Below, piece after piece: positions 34,571 through 47,039 of a stretch of DNA of 64,000 nt (position 1 is the first letter of the stretch; every line of letters starts with the position of its first letter). The position numbers and the translations under genes were made by a program. The stretch comes from Oehlia diaphana (Eukaryota > Glomeromycota > Glomeromycetes > Glomerales > Glomeraceae), in assembly GCA_003833135.1 (NCBI GenBank), contig QZLH01000556.1, forward strand, positions 1 through 64,000. Direction: 5' to 3'. The notes below the pieces were generated by a model, which did not search any database, was not told the DNA's origin, and saw nothing but the letters and a program-made list of their open reading frames with translations.

Positions 34571-36472
34571 AAAATCTCCCATTTTAAATGATTTTCGACA
34601 TCGATCCCGTAGATCCATGCTAAATTCATTTTTCATACTAAAATATTCAAGCATTATCATCATCATCGGTCATTACTATCTTGGCGCTGATTCAGCCATT
34701 CTTGGCAGCCACAACTTTACTATAGTTAGTATATGCTTTGAATTACGTAATTTGTGATAATAATTACATATGTTAAATTCTATACAGTATATTCCGACAA
34801 TCTATCCGAGACTAGAATAAATAATTTAACAAAAAATTTAGCGCCAGCTCAGTCGACTCTTAGGGAGAAAAGAAAAATTCATAGAAGGAAAAAAATTTTT
34901 TTTTTTTTTTTTTTTTTTATATCAAAGAAATCAAAGATTTTTTTTTTATTTTTCTTGGCATTCAAATGTGATCTTCAATTTGTGTGACCTATTAATATAT
35001 CACCGTAAATGTGAAACAAAGAAATATATATATATATGAAACTTCCTTTTGATTTTATCATTTGCAAAAGGTGGAAATTTAAAGATATAGAATGTCCGAA
35101 ATCATGACTCAATCCTGCTTCTTCCAAAAATAGATTTCCCTAATTAAAAAATGGTGACGCATATATACTTGAATTACGTGATTGACAAAAAAAAACGTTC
35201 CTATGGAAATGGCTATGACACCGATGGTGGAACCTTCAAAAGAAGTCTGAGAATTTGGGGGATTATTACTCCTTTAAAATCGCGAATCATGTGAATTGCG
35301 CCTTTGACAATATGTGACGTCATCGTATAAAGTCGATCGATTTATCCAAATAAAGATCTTTTTTATTGATTTTTTTCATCCCCACAATTAATTTACGACA
35401 AAAATTCATTTACATATAACTTTAGGCTTAGTGTGGGTTACGGCTATTTATAAAGGAAGGGCCAGAAATGACACTTTAGGAGAGGTCTCTTTATTGATCA
35501 CGTCTATACTCTATATACTAAGGGCCTCCCTTAGGTAAGATATATTATATATATAATTCCTTATATAGTATTGTATGTAACCCCCCTCCCTCTAGTAATA
35601 TCTGACAGAACCCTAACTACTATTGCACACTAAATTATACAGGGTTAGATTTATTTATAGATATACGTGACTTCGAATGCTTTTGTTCATTTCTCTTTCC
35701 CCAATCCCCCTTTACTCCTTTTACTGCGCCACTACAAAATGAAGCCGTGTCATGTTTTTCAAATCTATGAAGAATCTCTAAATGAAAAAAAGGGTTGCCT
35801 TTAAAGTTTTTTTATTTTAGCTAGCTAGCTGTTTTAAGTTTGTTTCGGCGATTAAACGCTTTTTAAGTTGAATAGGATATCACTGAAGCCGTAACTTTTT
35901 AATTCCTTAACAATATGAATGTATCTTATGAAGGAGTAAATGAAAGTTGAACATGAATCTTTCTATTGAACTTTCATCTTGATCTTATTTTAGAAAAAGA
36001 TGGATCGTCAAAGAAAATTATGAAATTGAAACTGCTCATCACATAATTGCATCTATCTCAGAGGGTAATGGATAAGATCCAAAAAAGAGTGAATTCTATT
36101 TTAATATATATAGGGTTTCACGACAATCCGCAGTCAACTCGCCGACAGCTCACAGCAGGATCGTTTCACCGACCGGATTAGTCATTTCACCTAAAATCAT
36201 TTCACCGAATTTAACTTTAATTTGAGGATAAGCTTTAATATAAATCAATAATATAGTTATAATTATTAAATAATATTTTTAATATCAACATAGTCACTAT
36301 TATTAACGTAAACGTAATAATATGTGTTATTTATTGTGTAAGAAACGTAAATTTTATTATTCCGTCTTAAATTTGATGACATACAATATATTAAGCATTT
36401 TTAGTGTTTATATTAGTGCTTCGATCCGGTCATCCGGATCGGGTTAAATAATCCTCACAACTGATCGGCAAT

Positions 36473-36488
36473 AATTCTGGCCAGAATT
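36473..36488. repeat. Palindrome aattctgg/ccagaatt
   Basis: A perfect 16-nt dyad, followed at 36495-36512 by ccgggccggaatt. It belongs to the GGCC(A/G)GAATTA motif group seen at several places in the window. Confidence 0.6.
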
Positions 36489-37633
36489 TATAACGCCGGG
36501 CCGGAATTAAAAATTTGTGTAATTTTTTACCCAGCAGAATTCAATTCCAAATTTGGCCAAAATTATCTAAGACCGCGAAATTTTCATAATTCCAATTTTA
36601 TTTAATACTATTTTTTTAAAACAATTTCATATTATTTCAGCATTATCTCAGACTATTATTTAACATTTCTTTGTAAATTAACTAATTATGAAATTTTGAA
36701 TAAACAAGATATTTTTATATACGGCTAAAGATTATAGATGTGTTGGGTTAGTAAGGCAATTTTTAAAATATTAAAAAAGAGATTTGTTTCTTCTTTCAAA
36801 AATTAAAGGATCATTTGAATCAAATTATATAACATTAAGATTTTAATTTTTAAAAAAAGTTGTTATAATTATATAAATGTATATAATATCTCAATTTTTT
36901 GTAATTTGATCTGAATAAATTTTTCATTTAAAAATAATAATTATTATTTCGTTATAAAAAAAATAATAATAAAAATATTTTCTTTTGAACGTTTGAATGC
37001 GAAAAATGATTCTTTTGTAATTTAGTAAATTATTACGTTTTAAGATCAATATGTGATTCAAGTATTTTCGGTGTACAATTTTTTTTTTATGTTAAATACG
37101 CCAACATAAATATTTTTTCCCAACCTCGCATTGAATTTTATTTGAAATATTTATTTTGTTAATTTTTAAGAAAATCAAATCGCCTTTCGCGCATTTATGG
37201 AAAAAAAAACTGATTGTATAATACAAGTCCTTGTCTTCTTGCATATATTCATTTCTTTGTCTATTGTCTATGCAATAAATAACTATTGATGTGAACTTCT
37301 AAAGATATTATAATAGAATAAAATGTAAAAAAAAAAAATATTTATGCATGCAAGACGATCTTTATTACGATTTTTGCATTTTTTTCAGATGCATATCTAT
37401 GATAAAATGTTTCAAGTCAATTAGGTTGCAAATTACAAAAAAAATAAACTGCAATTAGTACAATTGAAATTTCCTTTTTAGATATTATAACGACACAATT
37501 TTTTAAAAATTATTTAATTCTCAAAAAAAAAAATATTTCACATATTTAATATTCTTATTGAAATAAATTTGCGACAACAAAAAATCCATAAATAACATTT
37601 ATAATTCTAAGAAGTCAAACAACTAAAAACTCA

Positions 37634-38040
37634 TAATCATGTATTTTCCCTAAAAAAAATTTCCTAATTCTTAGGAATTTAACATTATCCTAAATTACCC
37701 CTGAGAATCACCCTTTTTGGAATGAAAACTGTGGCTTGTACGTAAAATTCAATAAATAAAATCATGTCGCGATTGTCGCGTCAAACAATTTTTTTTCTAA
37801 ATTATCAATAATGATAATTCAATTATATCAATGGTTATTATTATTTATAGGTTTTATAGTTTTTTTTTATAAAAAGAAAATACTGCCAATATTCACTTTC
37901 TTCCAATATTCAACGTGATTTGAAAATAATACTAAGCCACAGTTTTCATTCCAAAAAGGGTGATTCTCAGGGGTAATTAGGATTGTGTTAAATTCCTAAG
38001 AATTACAGTAGGAAATTTTTTTAGGAAAAATACATGATTA
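37634..38040. mobile_element. 407-bp MITE with ~100-nt inverted repeats
   Basis: The left arm 37634-37737 and the right arm 37934-38040 match after reverse complement with small indels. Shared blocks include ttcttaggaatttaaca, acccctgagaatcacccttt and aatgaaaactgtggctt. The interior (about 196 nt) has a cgcgattgtcgcg dyad and AT-rich sequence, and no gene. The outer part contains cctaaaaaaaatttccta, close to the motif at 466-481 and 8559-8573. Confidence 0.9.
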
Positions 38041-38894
38041 TTAAAAACTCGTTCTTAATGAGTCGTCGAAGTAAAAACTTATTCGACTCATTCACATTTC
38101 ACAATACATTATTTATTGATTGTCGTCTTAGACAAATTCAATCGCAACAATCGCAACAAATTTCTCAACAAATTCACGCTCCCTTTTTATATTCAGAGAG
38201 AAATTTCCGTGAAACATTAAAATTCATAAACTTTATTTAAAATCACGTGATCAATTATAGTCTTCCGCAGCATAACGCGCACCTGAGTAAACAGGCCTTA
38301 AATAGGCCTTAAAGTTCAAATAAACTTTTAAGCAGGTCAGTCTGCACCCTGCGTACGCGAAATTTTCAAAAAAAAAATCATATATTTTGATATCCTTATT
38401 ATTTAAAAAAACCTAATGATTTTCATGAAAATTCAGCTGTTATTTATTTTTGCAATAAATTATTTATTCTTTGGAATTACACCAAATAACACTTAACTAA
38501 GGTGATTATAATGGTATTAGAATAAAAATTTATTATTAATAAAAAATTAAGAAAGCTACATAAAGTCTCCTCACCTTCTCAGATTTTTAGATAATAAAAT
38601 TTACCTAGCTTTAAAACCAAAATGAATAAAAAATAAAAAATTTCTCATACTTCACTGCGTGTTAATAAACTTTTAGAAAACAAAAAAAAAATAGTTACTT
38701 ATTAATTATATTTAATATGCAAACTATAAACAACATGAATTGAAATTTTCGGTTATACCAAAAACCATTAAGACCTTAAAATTGTTTAACTTTCTCGTTG
38801 TTCATATTTATTTATTGAACGTTTTATTTCAAAAGTAAAGATCATGTTATTAGTTGTGAAACATAAGTTTGTATTACTGCGCAACCGAAATTCA

Positions 38895-39125
38895 TGGCGC
38901 AGTTTTACAGACTCATTGCGCAGTAATTTTTTCTCTTTCATTCATTTCCTAAAATATACAAGCGATTCTTTGTGGCGCAGTTTTACAGACTTCATTGCGC
39001 AGTAATTTTTTTATCTTTCATCCATTTTCCTAAAATGGACTGAGCAATTCTTTGTGGCGCAGTTTTTACAAACATTATTTTTTTTTTTTTATATTGTTTC
39101 CCTTTCCTAAAATGGACTGACATCC
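38895..39125. repeat. Tandem repeat, three units of ~80 nt
   Basis: Units start with tggcgcagttttacagac at 38895, 38973 and 39055 and include attgcgcagtaatttttt, tcctaaaatggactgag and attctttg. The third unit is eroded by a T-tract. Confidence 0.88.
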
Positions 39126-42100
39126 TCATCTTCTATATTATTTCGAAATGACTTTCGACTGTTGCTTTGAGCGTTTTCGGAATTTCAGAGGTTTTTAACA
39201 CCGAAATAAAGACAAAATTAAGTTTATAAAAATTTATGCATAAACGTTTATAAAAACAAAAAAAAAAATAACGGCTTATTATTAAAAACGAATATATTAA
39301 ATTACAAGGAATACCACACAAATATATTAGAATACAAAGAAGATTTAATTACGTAAATATTTATTTGTATAATATTTGCTTTATCGTAAATTATCCATAA
39401 AAAAATATATTTATTAATTATTATAAAAAATTTACCAAAAAAAAAAAATTTCTTACAGTAAAAAAAAAAAAGCAAATAACCTAATTTTGTTGAGCCTAGT
39501 TAACAACATTACATAAATAAAAAATTCTTTGTAAGATAAAAAAAAAATTTTTATATTGGAAAAGAAAAATATGAACTATACTTGCCACCCATTCCTCAAA
39601 AAGGAAATTTAAACAATGAGATCGCGGCAAGTATATTATGAACTGTGTGTAAAATGGCTATTAAACTAAATTGTGATCGACTGAAAATAAAAAAAAAATT
39701 AATCCAATCCAATAGATAACGTGACCTGTACTACTAATTCTACGGCTAATTTTGCGCATCTTCGACTTATTGAAGCACGATCAGCCCATATTATTATCTC
39801 ATTTGCAGTTCGTATTATTGAATGAAACATGTAACACGCAACTATCAATTATTATAATGCCCGTAATACCGGCCAAAAGACATGTGGGTGCCGGCATGTG
39901 TAACCGGCAAATAGATCCAGCTAAGGCCTATATGTTAAAATGTATCTATATTTCTGAACAATTTTCTTAAAAAGAAAAAAAATAGTGGGTATGTTTTTTC
40001 CCGTGATTTTGTTTGAAAATGTAGATTATTATTTCTTATTATAATTCATCCTCTATTATTTTTATTTTTATTTTATTTTATTTTACTTTGTTTTGACAAT
40101 GTTTTTTCTATTAAATAATAAATATATTGATCAACTATCAAGATTTTTATTTATAAAATATAAAAATTATCTCTTTATTATAATTATTTTATTCTGCTTA
40201 TTTTGCTAAAAAAGACAAACAATAAATCATGAGAAATATTATTAGATAAAAGTATCTTTGCATTTTATTTATTAAAAACTACAAACATTTTTAAGATAAA
40301 TTTTGCTTTGTTTTATATTTTAATAAAAGACAGCGAAAAATTTTTATTTGCATCGACTGTGTGCACATGATGTTTCTAATGGATTTGTTACGTAAAATCT
40401 GATCTTTATTATCCATAACACGATCTACCATCTCAAATAATTCATTAATTAAATCTTTTCATTTTTAAAATGATGATTTAGTATCACTTTCTGATTCTTC
40501 GAGAACGAGAAATTATTTTTTGTCTTAGTAATTTAGTTTTACAATAGCAACATAATGCAAAATAATTATATTTATCTGCCTTTTCATTTAAAGCAGAGCA
40601 GCGATATAGAATATTTAAAGATAATATTTCAAATTAATGAATTAAGATTATCTATTAAATTGTCGCCTAGAACAATGTGTAGATCTTGATTCAATATTTG
40701 CATATCCCTCCTAAAAAAGAAAATTTAGAGATTTTCTTACATTATAAAAAAAGGACCGATCGATAATGTGTAACACTATGAGAACTAAATAACTGCTAAA
40801 ATTCCTTCGGGAATAGCTATTAAATCGACCCTAATCCCTAATAATGTAGGAAATCTCCGGATTCGCAATTTTGAATGTTTGCATAAAAAAGTATATACCA
40901 GATATACCGGTTCAGCCAGGATACAAAATTTTTGCATACAATAACAATGATATTTCATGAAATATGCTATTAAAAATAGACTTTTTGACTAAAATTCATA
41001 CGTTACCTTATCAGTAATAAAATGAATTAAAAATAATGATTAAAATTTTTTAATCTAATATCAAAATTTCATATCAGCTAAAAGAATAAACGTATTAATA
41101 TTTTGTGAAAGCATTTTAAGCTAATAAGATAATAAGATAAATGTTGATCAGGTGACTAGTTGATCAACTAGACAAAAAAACACCTCTAAAATTTATTTTT
41201 TTAAAAAAAATGAGACAAAACCTAACACAAAAGAAGATCTAATATTGAAGATCTAAATAAAAAAAAAATAGTTAGGAACGAAAAAAAGACAAAATAAGAA
41301 AAATCATTACTGTTACTATAGTGTTGGAGTCATTATGAATCCCTAGAATCTCTAAAAATCGGTCTTTAGGAAAAAGTTGATCAGAGTTTTACAGAAATAA
41401 CGGATAAAATTTTTAAATCGAAGTATGAATCAGTTTATAAGCTTCTATAGTTTTATGACTTTATTTTTGTAATCTTAAAAAATGTATTTTATGTTAGAAA
41501 TGATACAATAACACGAAAGGCCAAACAAAGAAAAAAGCAAGCTGACATATTAAATTTACTTTATTTTGATTCACTTCAATTTATTTCGCAATTTTGTAAA
41601 ATTGTACAAAAATGATTATTTGGGTGTCTTAAATTGAATGCGTTAAAAGATTTATCATCAATAGTTTTTAAAATACATACTGTAAATGGAACAAAAATAT
41701 TTATTTGATCGTTAAATCAACACAGATTAATAATAGATCGAGATATATTCATAGCATATTTAAAGAATCGATTATATATCGACTCAAATGACAAGTGGGG
41801 ACATTTTTGTATCACCTCATCTAAAGCTAATGTAACTTCTTTTTATTGCTACATTTATCACGTCTCAAAAAAAGGTTACATGTTATCACACAACCCTTTT
41901 TAAAGTCAAGAATGGTAAATTCAGTTATTTTCAAGGTAAAAGTTGTTGTCAATAATTCAAATTTGCTAAAAATGTATCTAACTTTTCCTTTTTTGCTTCT
42001 TCAGATGATACTTTTATATACAAACTTTGCAATTGCTATTTTCTTTTTAAGAAAATTTGCGCTAAAGTAATGTATAATTGTACGGAATTTGTAGAAAAAG

Positions 42101-42953
42101 AAGATGAATTATTCCTACTGGAAGCTAGACTCTCAAAATATCCTGTCTATATGTGCTGATAATTATTAAAAATTAAATACATTTCATTCATAAAGGGACT
42201 CAAGTACTAATAATATACAGTACATCAAGTTAATATTGGAAAAAAATCAAAGTTATCACAACGTTGAGAATGTACAATAAACAAATAAAATAAATAATGA
42301 AATTCGCATTTTCTCGTTGTCATCATCATTCTTCTCGTCATTCTCATAATTCTTGATATATATTTTTTATTTTATATTTCGTTTTATTTTATATTATGTT
42401 TATTTTACATTTGGTTTATTCATATTTTTTAAGTGATCGATCTTATCACGTGGCTTATATAAGGCGTAAATTTATTATGCAGCTTCCCGTGAACTCGATT
42501 CGGCATTTAATTTTGCCGAGCTCATCATTGTAAAATAATTTATTCTACAGAATAAGGAGAGAAAATGCAGTGTCAGTAAATGTGACTTGTTTATTTGGTA
42601 GTACTTACTCAAAATAAGCAATATTTATGATGCAACAAAAACGCCCACATACGGAATACCGGAGTTTAATTCTCTGAGTCTTCTCTGAGTCATAATTTAC
42701 GTAATTATGTATACGTAGTATACGTAGTATTGATCAAAAACATGATTCTAAGTTTAAGTAGTGATTTGGACATAGTTTTTATAATTGTAAGAGTAAAAAA
42801 TTTTTTATTATCTCATTTGTTATTAAATAATACATTTATGAAAAGAACATGTAGACTTTAGTATAATATACAACTCTAAGTTAACACAGTTAAAAATTTC
42901 TTTTAATACTATTTTGTAATTTAAAAAGAAAAAAAAGGTTTATATTGTTGAAA
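39126..42953. other. Gene-free stretch
   Basis: AT-rich with many short A-runs. Weak minus-strand coding-like text (SSEEAKKEKLDTFLANLNY) near 42020-41960 suggests a decayed gene. A 16-nt palindrome ctagttgatcaactag is at 41156-41171. No supported gene. Confidence 0.4.
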
Positions 42954-43418
42954 TCAAATAGTATCATCGTAAATATCAACCGTTGGACCTGCTTGTGACA
43001 CATCGCTTTCAATATTATCATGCTGAGTATTTTCATTTGAATCCGACCTCATTTCTCTTTCAGGAATGTAGAGATAGGAAGGAAGAACTTGTCTTAATTT
43101 TAGTTCGAGATTTAATTTCTGACTCGTAGTTAATGCATAGCCGCGTCTCAAATCATTTACATCAAAATCTTTTCCATAAATTTCCTTATTTAAAATATTA
43201 ATAATCAAAGTATGTGACAATGATTTGCATGTAACATGATATTTTTGCTTGTAAAAGAACTCGTAATCATAATCATAGATATAATCTTGTAAAGGTATTT
43301 TACAAGTTATATGATAAAACCTATTGTCGTCTGGTGTTTGATAAAATAATTTAATTCCATCGTTCGATTGCGAATCTTCTTGTCTAGATTGAACTTCTGA
43401 AGAATTCATATTCATCAT
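42954..43418 (-). CDS. Small orphan-family protein, paralog 1
   Basis: 154 residues in one frame. The core LFYQTPDDNRFYHITCKIPL, then YHVTCKSLSH, LNKEIYGKDFDVNDLRR, ALTTSQKLNLELKLRQ and a Ser/Asp/Glu-rich acidic tail. The same core occurs in the neighbour at 43501-43851, so the two arose by tandem duplication. I recall similar F-Y-x-x-P-x-D-x-x-F-Y-H-x-T-C proteins from Rhizophagus, with no known function. There is no signal peptide, membrane segment or known catalytic motif. The ATG pair at 43418 and 43415 gives the likely start. Confidence 0.7.
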   Translation of the reverse strand: MMNMNSSEVQSRQEDSQSNDGIKLFYQTPDDNRFYHITCKIPLQDYIYDYDYEFFYKQKYHVTCKSLSHTLIINILNKEIYGKDFDVNDLRRGYALTTSQKLNLELKLRQVLPSYLYIPEREMRSDSNENTQHDNIESDVSQAGPTVDIYDDTI

Positions 43419-43500
43419 GTTCAGATTACTGATTAAACGTTAAATAAATATCATAATATTAATATAAAATTTTTTTTTTTTTTTTTTTTTTGCAAACATT

Positions 43501-43851
43501 TTATAATAAGGACACAAACCTATTTAAAATTTGGCCTTGTAGGAAAGGAAGATCTTCTCTCAAGGTTTGCTCGAGTTTTAATTTTTGATCCCAAGTTAAC
43601 GCATTTTTGCGTTTCAAGTCATTTACATTAAACTCTCTTCCATAAATTTCCTTATTTAACATATTTACGATCAAAGGATGTAATAATAGTTTGCATGCAA
43701 AATGATATCCCTGGTAATAGAAACCGTAATCGTAATTAGTTTCCCAGAGGTAATTTTGTATAGTTATATGATAAAAATTATCATCATTTGGTGGTTGGTA
43801 AAAAAATGAAAATTGAGTCGATTGGTATCCTTGTATTGATTGAATATCCAT
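43501..43851 (-). CDS. Small orphan-family protein, paralog 2
   Basis: 116 residues, starting MDIQSIQGYQ. It shares FFYQPPNDDNFYHIT, YDYGFYYQGYHFACK, LNKEIYGREFNVNDLKR and LTWDQKLKLEQTLRE with paralog 1, and lies 82 nt upstream of it on the same strand. It lacks the acidic tail and ends soon after LPFLQGQILNRF. A GTTTGT near the end might be a splice donor, so the 3' end is uncertain. Function unknown; the family looks restricted to Glomeromycotina. Confidence 0.65.
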   Translation of the reverse strand: MDIQSIQGYQSTQFSFFYQPPNDDNFYHITIQNYLWETNYDYGFYYQGYHFACKLLLHPLIVNMLNKEIYGREFNVNDLKRKNALTWDQKLKLEQTLREDLPFLQGQILNRFVSLL

Positions 43852-46029
43852 TGTAATAAAATTATTCTTGAGGCGTAAAATTGTATTCTATATTTAATAT
43901 GAATGTGTTTGCTTATAAAAAAATAAATATAAATATATACACAAATATACAAAATATAACTTCAGTTGTTTGACGTAAAGTGGAGAAAGAAAGGGAGAGA
44001 AAGAAAGAAAAGGGAAGGAAAGTAACAAACGATAAAATATTTAACTGGAATGTATGGTTCACTTCAAGTAGAAAATTATTACTTATTAATACCAATATTT
44101 TTTTTTTTTTTCTTTTTTTTTTTTTAACAAGGTATTTGGCCGCGTCTTATATAGTAGATATTGTGATACGATAAAATTTTTTTTTTTTTTTTTTTATGTT
44201 AATCTTTATATAATAAAATTATAATAAATCTTTGAATAGAATATTTTTGCCTAATCATTTATAATAGAATGAAGAGTTATCGGCTTTTTAATGAGGATTA
44301 TTTTCGTCCACTATGTATGTAACAATTTCATGGAACAAATTAATTAAATTTTTAAATAATTTTAAACTTGAGCGATAAATCATACCTATCAAATAAAAAA
44401 ATTATTTAGTAATTATGTACTAACTCCATTATTCAGTATTAAATAGAATTAATTTTATTCTCTAAAAAAAAAAGAACATTGGGAAAATGTCCAGTTGCAT
44501 TTCCCAATAATTCATAATTGAAACGTCTGCCACGCCACCTTACCTTCAGGTCGTAATCGTTTGATATTAGCAATAATCTCTATTATTTAACCAACAATTG
44601 ACTTAAATTCTATAAAATTTCCATTTTTGGTAAGTTCGACTACGGGCAAATTTGCAGTGTTTGTTTCCCCGATATTACCGATATTTTAGGTTACACTAAT
44701 ATTATTTGGCCAGAACCTACGATTTGGCCGGAGTTACAACATTTTTTTTTGAATTTTGCACCGTCTTAATTCTGGTCGAAATTAGGTTTGGCCTAACCTA
44801 AATTGTAATCTGACCTATTGGCTAATTGGTCGTGTACATGCGCAGTAAGGCTTCCTGACAAGTGACGTACTACAGGCTTTGCTCGCAATAATTTCAAGAT
44901 ATGGTCATTGTGTGTCTATTAATCCATTAATCCAAAGAATAACAGTATCGGTACGTCGAAGTTTTTGACTGCAGTGATAGAAGTTTTTATTGGCGAAAGC
45001 GCTTACATAAAAGGTATGTGCGCAATCCCTTAAAAAGATATGCGCAAAAAAAGATTATTATTCTTAAAGGATTGGAAAATGTTTTATTTATAACGACGAA
45101 AAGAAGCATGACCGTATGTGGAAATGTCTTGTTATTCTAACAAATACAAGCAGATCATTTATATTTTCTTGTCTTCAGAGTACGGCAAATTGAGGCATTG
45201 TGATCGGCGATACCAACTGACTATCAGACAACTATTTCAACTTACAAAAACTCATCCACTTCATTTGTTATTATATAGTATCCTGAAGAACTTGTCTATT
45301 GTCCATTGTTATCGCGCATGTGAATTCACAAAAGAAAATCAACCGATTATTACTTCTTTCTTCATATAATTACATCTTGACATATACAACGATTTAATAA
45401 AAAATTAAAAAAAAAGGATCCTTTAGTACTTTTAAACGAACCCGAGAAGATAATTTAAGACAACAACAACAGAATGCAACTTGCGATCATCATATGATTA
45501 CTAAATTCGCATCCATTCAATGAAAATAGGAACATAATAGATCAAGATACTTTATTTATACGATGGACTAGCTCAAATTTTTATATAATGGACTTTTGTT
45601 TCACATTTTGATTTTCAGGTTAACCTCATTATTTCTTCTTCACATTTTATCTTAGACATTTAATTTTCGCTCTTTCGACATCACTATCTGAGCGACCTCA
45701 TCGTTTCTCTCTAGATAGTTTTACAAATTCCCTCCTCTACCCTATTTTTAATTTCCTTACCCATGTCGAAAGGTGGGTCCGTTTGTATGGCGTTTGTTCT
45801 TCAATGTTCTGTAATTACGATTACTATTCTAAAATAAAATAAATAAAAGTAAAATTATAAAATAAGCGCGTAAAAAAATTATATATTTGATATTACTAAA
45901 TGTTAAATGTCATTATATTGCCCTTATTTACAATTTACTAATGAAATTAAATTCACTTTATGGTTCCATAAACAGAGGCCTCCCTTACCTCCGAATTATC
46001 CATCTATTTTTTTTTGGCGAAATGTTTTA
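43852..46029. other. Intergenic with motif-rich block
   Basis: A GA-rich stretch near 43985-44020 and long T-runs near 44100-44195. 44690-44840 contains ggccagaacc, ggccggagtt and ttaattctggtcgaaatta. No supported gene. A plus-strand frame at 45118-45369 has no family resemblance. Confidence 0.4.
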
Positions 46030-46942
46030 TTTACGTATTGGAGTTCGAAATTATAATAAGCTTGAATTCATTAAATCATCATATAATTTGGAAACTGAGT
46101 GTTTTCTCTGAAAAGTGATTTATATGGTTTATATCAGGCGTGAAAACAAAAATTAATCAAGTAAATGTTCCACAGTTCCAGTTTAGGACGATTTGGATAA
46201 TTCTAATATATGCATAAAAGATTGCGTCATTAGTGCACGCTATCCTCCGCGTATAATCTTACTTATAATTTACGTTAAAATTTTAAATAGTAAGTTTCGC
46301 CTAATTATCAAGTATTTGATTTTCTTTTACGCGACCGCAGCATCTTCCGTTGGTTTTCTTGATTCCCGATCGTCGATCTCACGTGGATTAAACGTCGAAC
46401 AGTCCGGACTTGCATTCTTAATCTTATGTTTCATAGAATTTTTTGATGGGTGTAGGTTTCGAATATCAAGTCTTATTAATGGATCAGCATCTCAACATTG
46501 TTCCATTAAATTTTCATATTTTAAGGGAGTTCCTATTACTTTTGGACTTTTGCATTGGTCTCGTTCCATTAATTATTTTGGATAGTTGGCCTTAGATTTT
46601 GACTTTTTTTTTAAGAGGGATTAGTGTCATATTATATCTGTTTTAGTTTAATTGGACCTTTTACTGTGCGACTTTTATTTATTTTTTTTTTACAGTAACT
46701 GTAAATATATAATTTTATTATAATAAGACAAAAATATATTATAAAATCATACATTAAAAAAATTAAAAAAGTTAATAGTATACAAATTAAAAATAATGTT
46801 AAATTAAAAACTAATATTACTGATAATCGAACATAATCTTTTTTGACTTTATACTTAATAAAATGTCCATACTTAATAATAGAGAAAAAAAGATAATTTA
46901 ATGAATAAAACTAAATTAATAAAATTACCAAAATTCCCAAAA

Positions 46943-46977
<35 letters not shown>

Positions 46978-47035
46978 ATTTTGGATCTATTGGACCAGTT
47001 GTGTTAGAACTACTAATATTAGATCAACAACGAAG
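46030..47035 (-). pseudogene. Truncated sixth protease copy: 3' end and downstream flank duplicated from the paralog C locus
   Basis: 46760-46860 is nearly identical to the exon 2/intron region of paralog C (51066-51200). 46925-47020 matches the end of exon 1 (…ttttggatctattggaccagttgtgttag). 46030-46280 matches the downstream flank of paralog C (about 50750-51040), with shared words aagcttgaattcat, caggcgtgaaaacaaaa and gtgcacgct. Everything upstream of the last ~35 codons of exon 1 is missing. A TA microsatellite (46947-46974) has expanded within it, and a kinase fragment (46300-46590) sits inside the duplicated flank. Confidence 0.75.
46300..46590 (-). pseudogene. Protein kinase C-lobe fragment
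   Basis: The minus strand reads ECPLKYENLMEQC, a stop in place of Trp, then DADPLIRLDI. This is the Cys-Trp-Asp-x-D-P-x-x-R-P-D-I signature of subdomain XI in the expanded Glomeromycotina kinases. A degraded tail (KNASPDCSTFNPREIDDRES) follows. The original Trp codon is now TGA. Confidence 0.65.
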
Positions 47036-47039
47036 TCAT

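Larger units (their letters stand above)
34496..37633. other. Upstream of protease B, then gene-free
   Basis: Long T/A tracts near 34890 and 34940. 36150-36215 holds three tttcacc repeats around a caccgaccggatta core. 36473-36488 is a perfect aattctgg/ccagaatt palindrome next to two ggatccg/tccggat words. No gene is recognised. Confidence 0.4.

Noticed and set aside
34542..34987. Two short plus-strand frames upstream of protease B
   Set aside because: They overlap the protease promoter region and include long T-tract-encoded Phe runs. No protein-like pattern.
35420..35640. Possible hairpin element around ctaagggcctcccttag
   Set aside because: Only a short dyad (ctaaggg/cccttag) is clear, and no terminal repeats or boundaries could be defined.
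38034..38240. 68-codon frame with a Gln-rich stretch
   Set aside because: It starts inside the terminal repeat of the 37.6-kb MITE and matches nothing recognisable.
45118..45369. 83-codon plus-strand frame
   Set aside because: No domain, no paralog in the window, and no promoter or intron signal that distinguishes it from chance.
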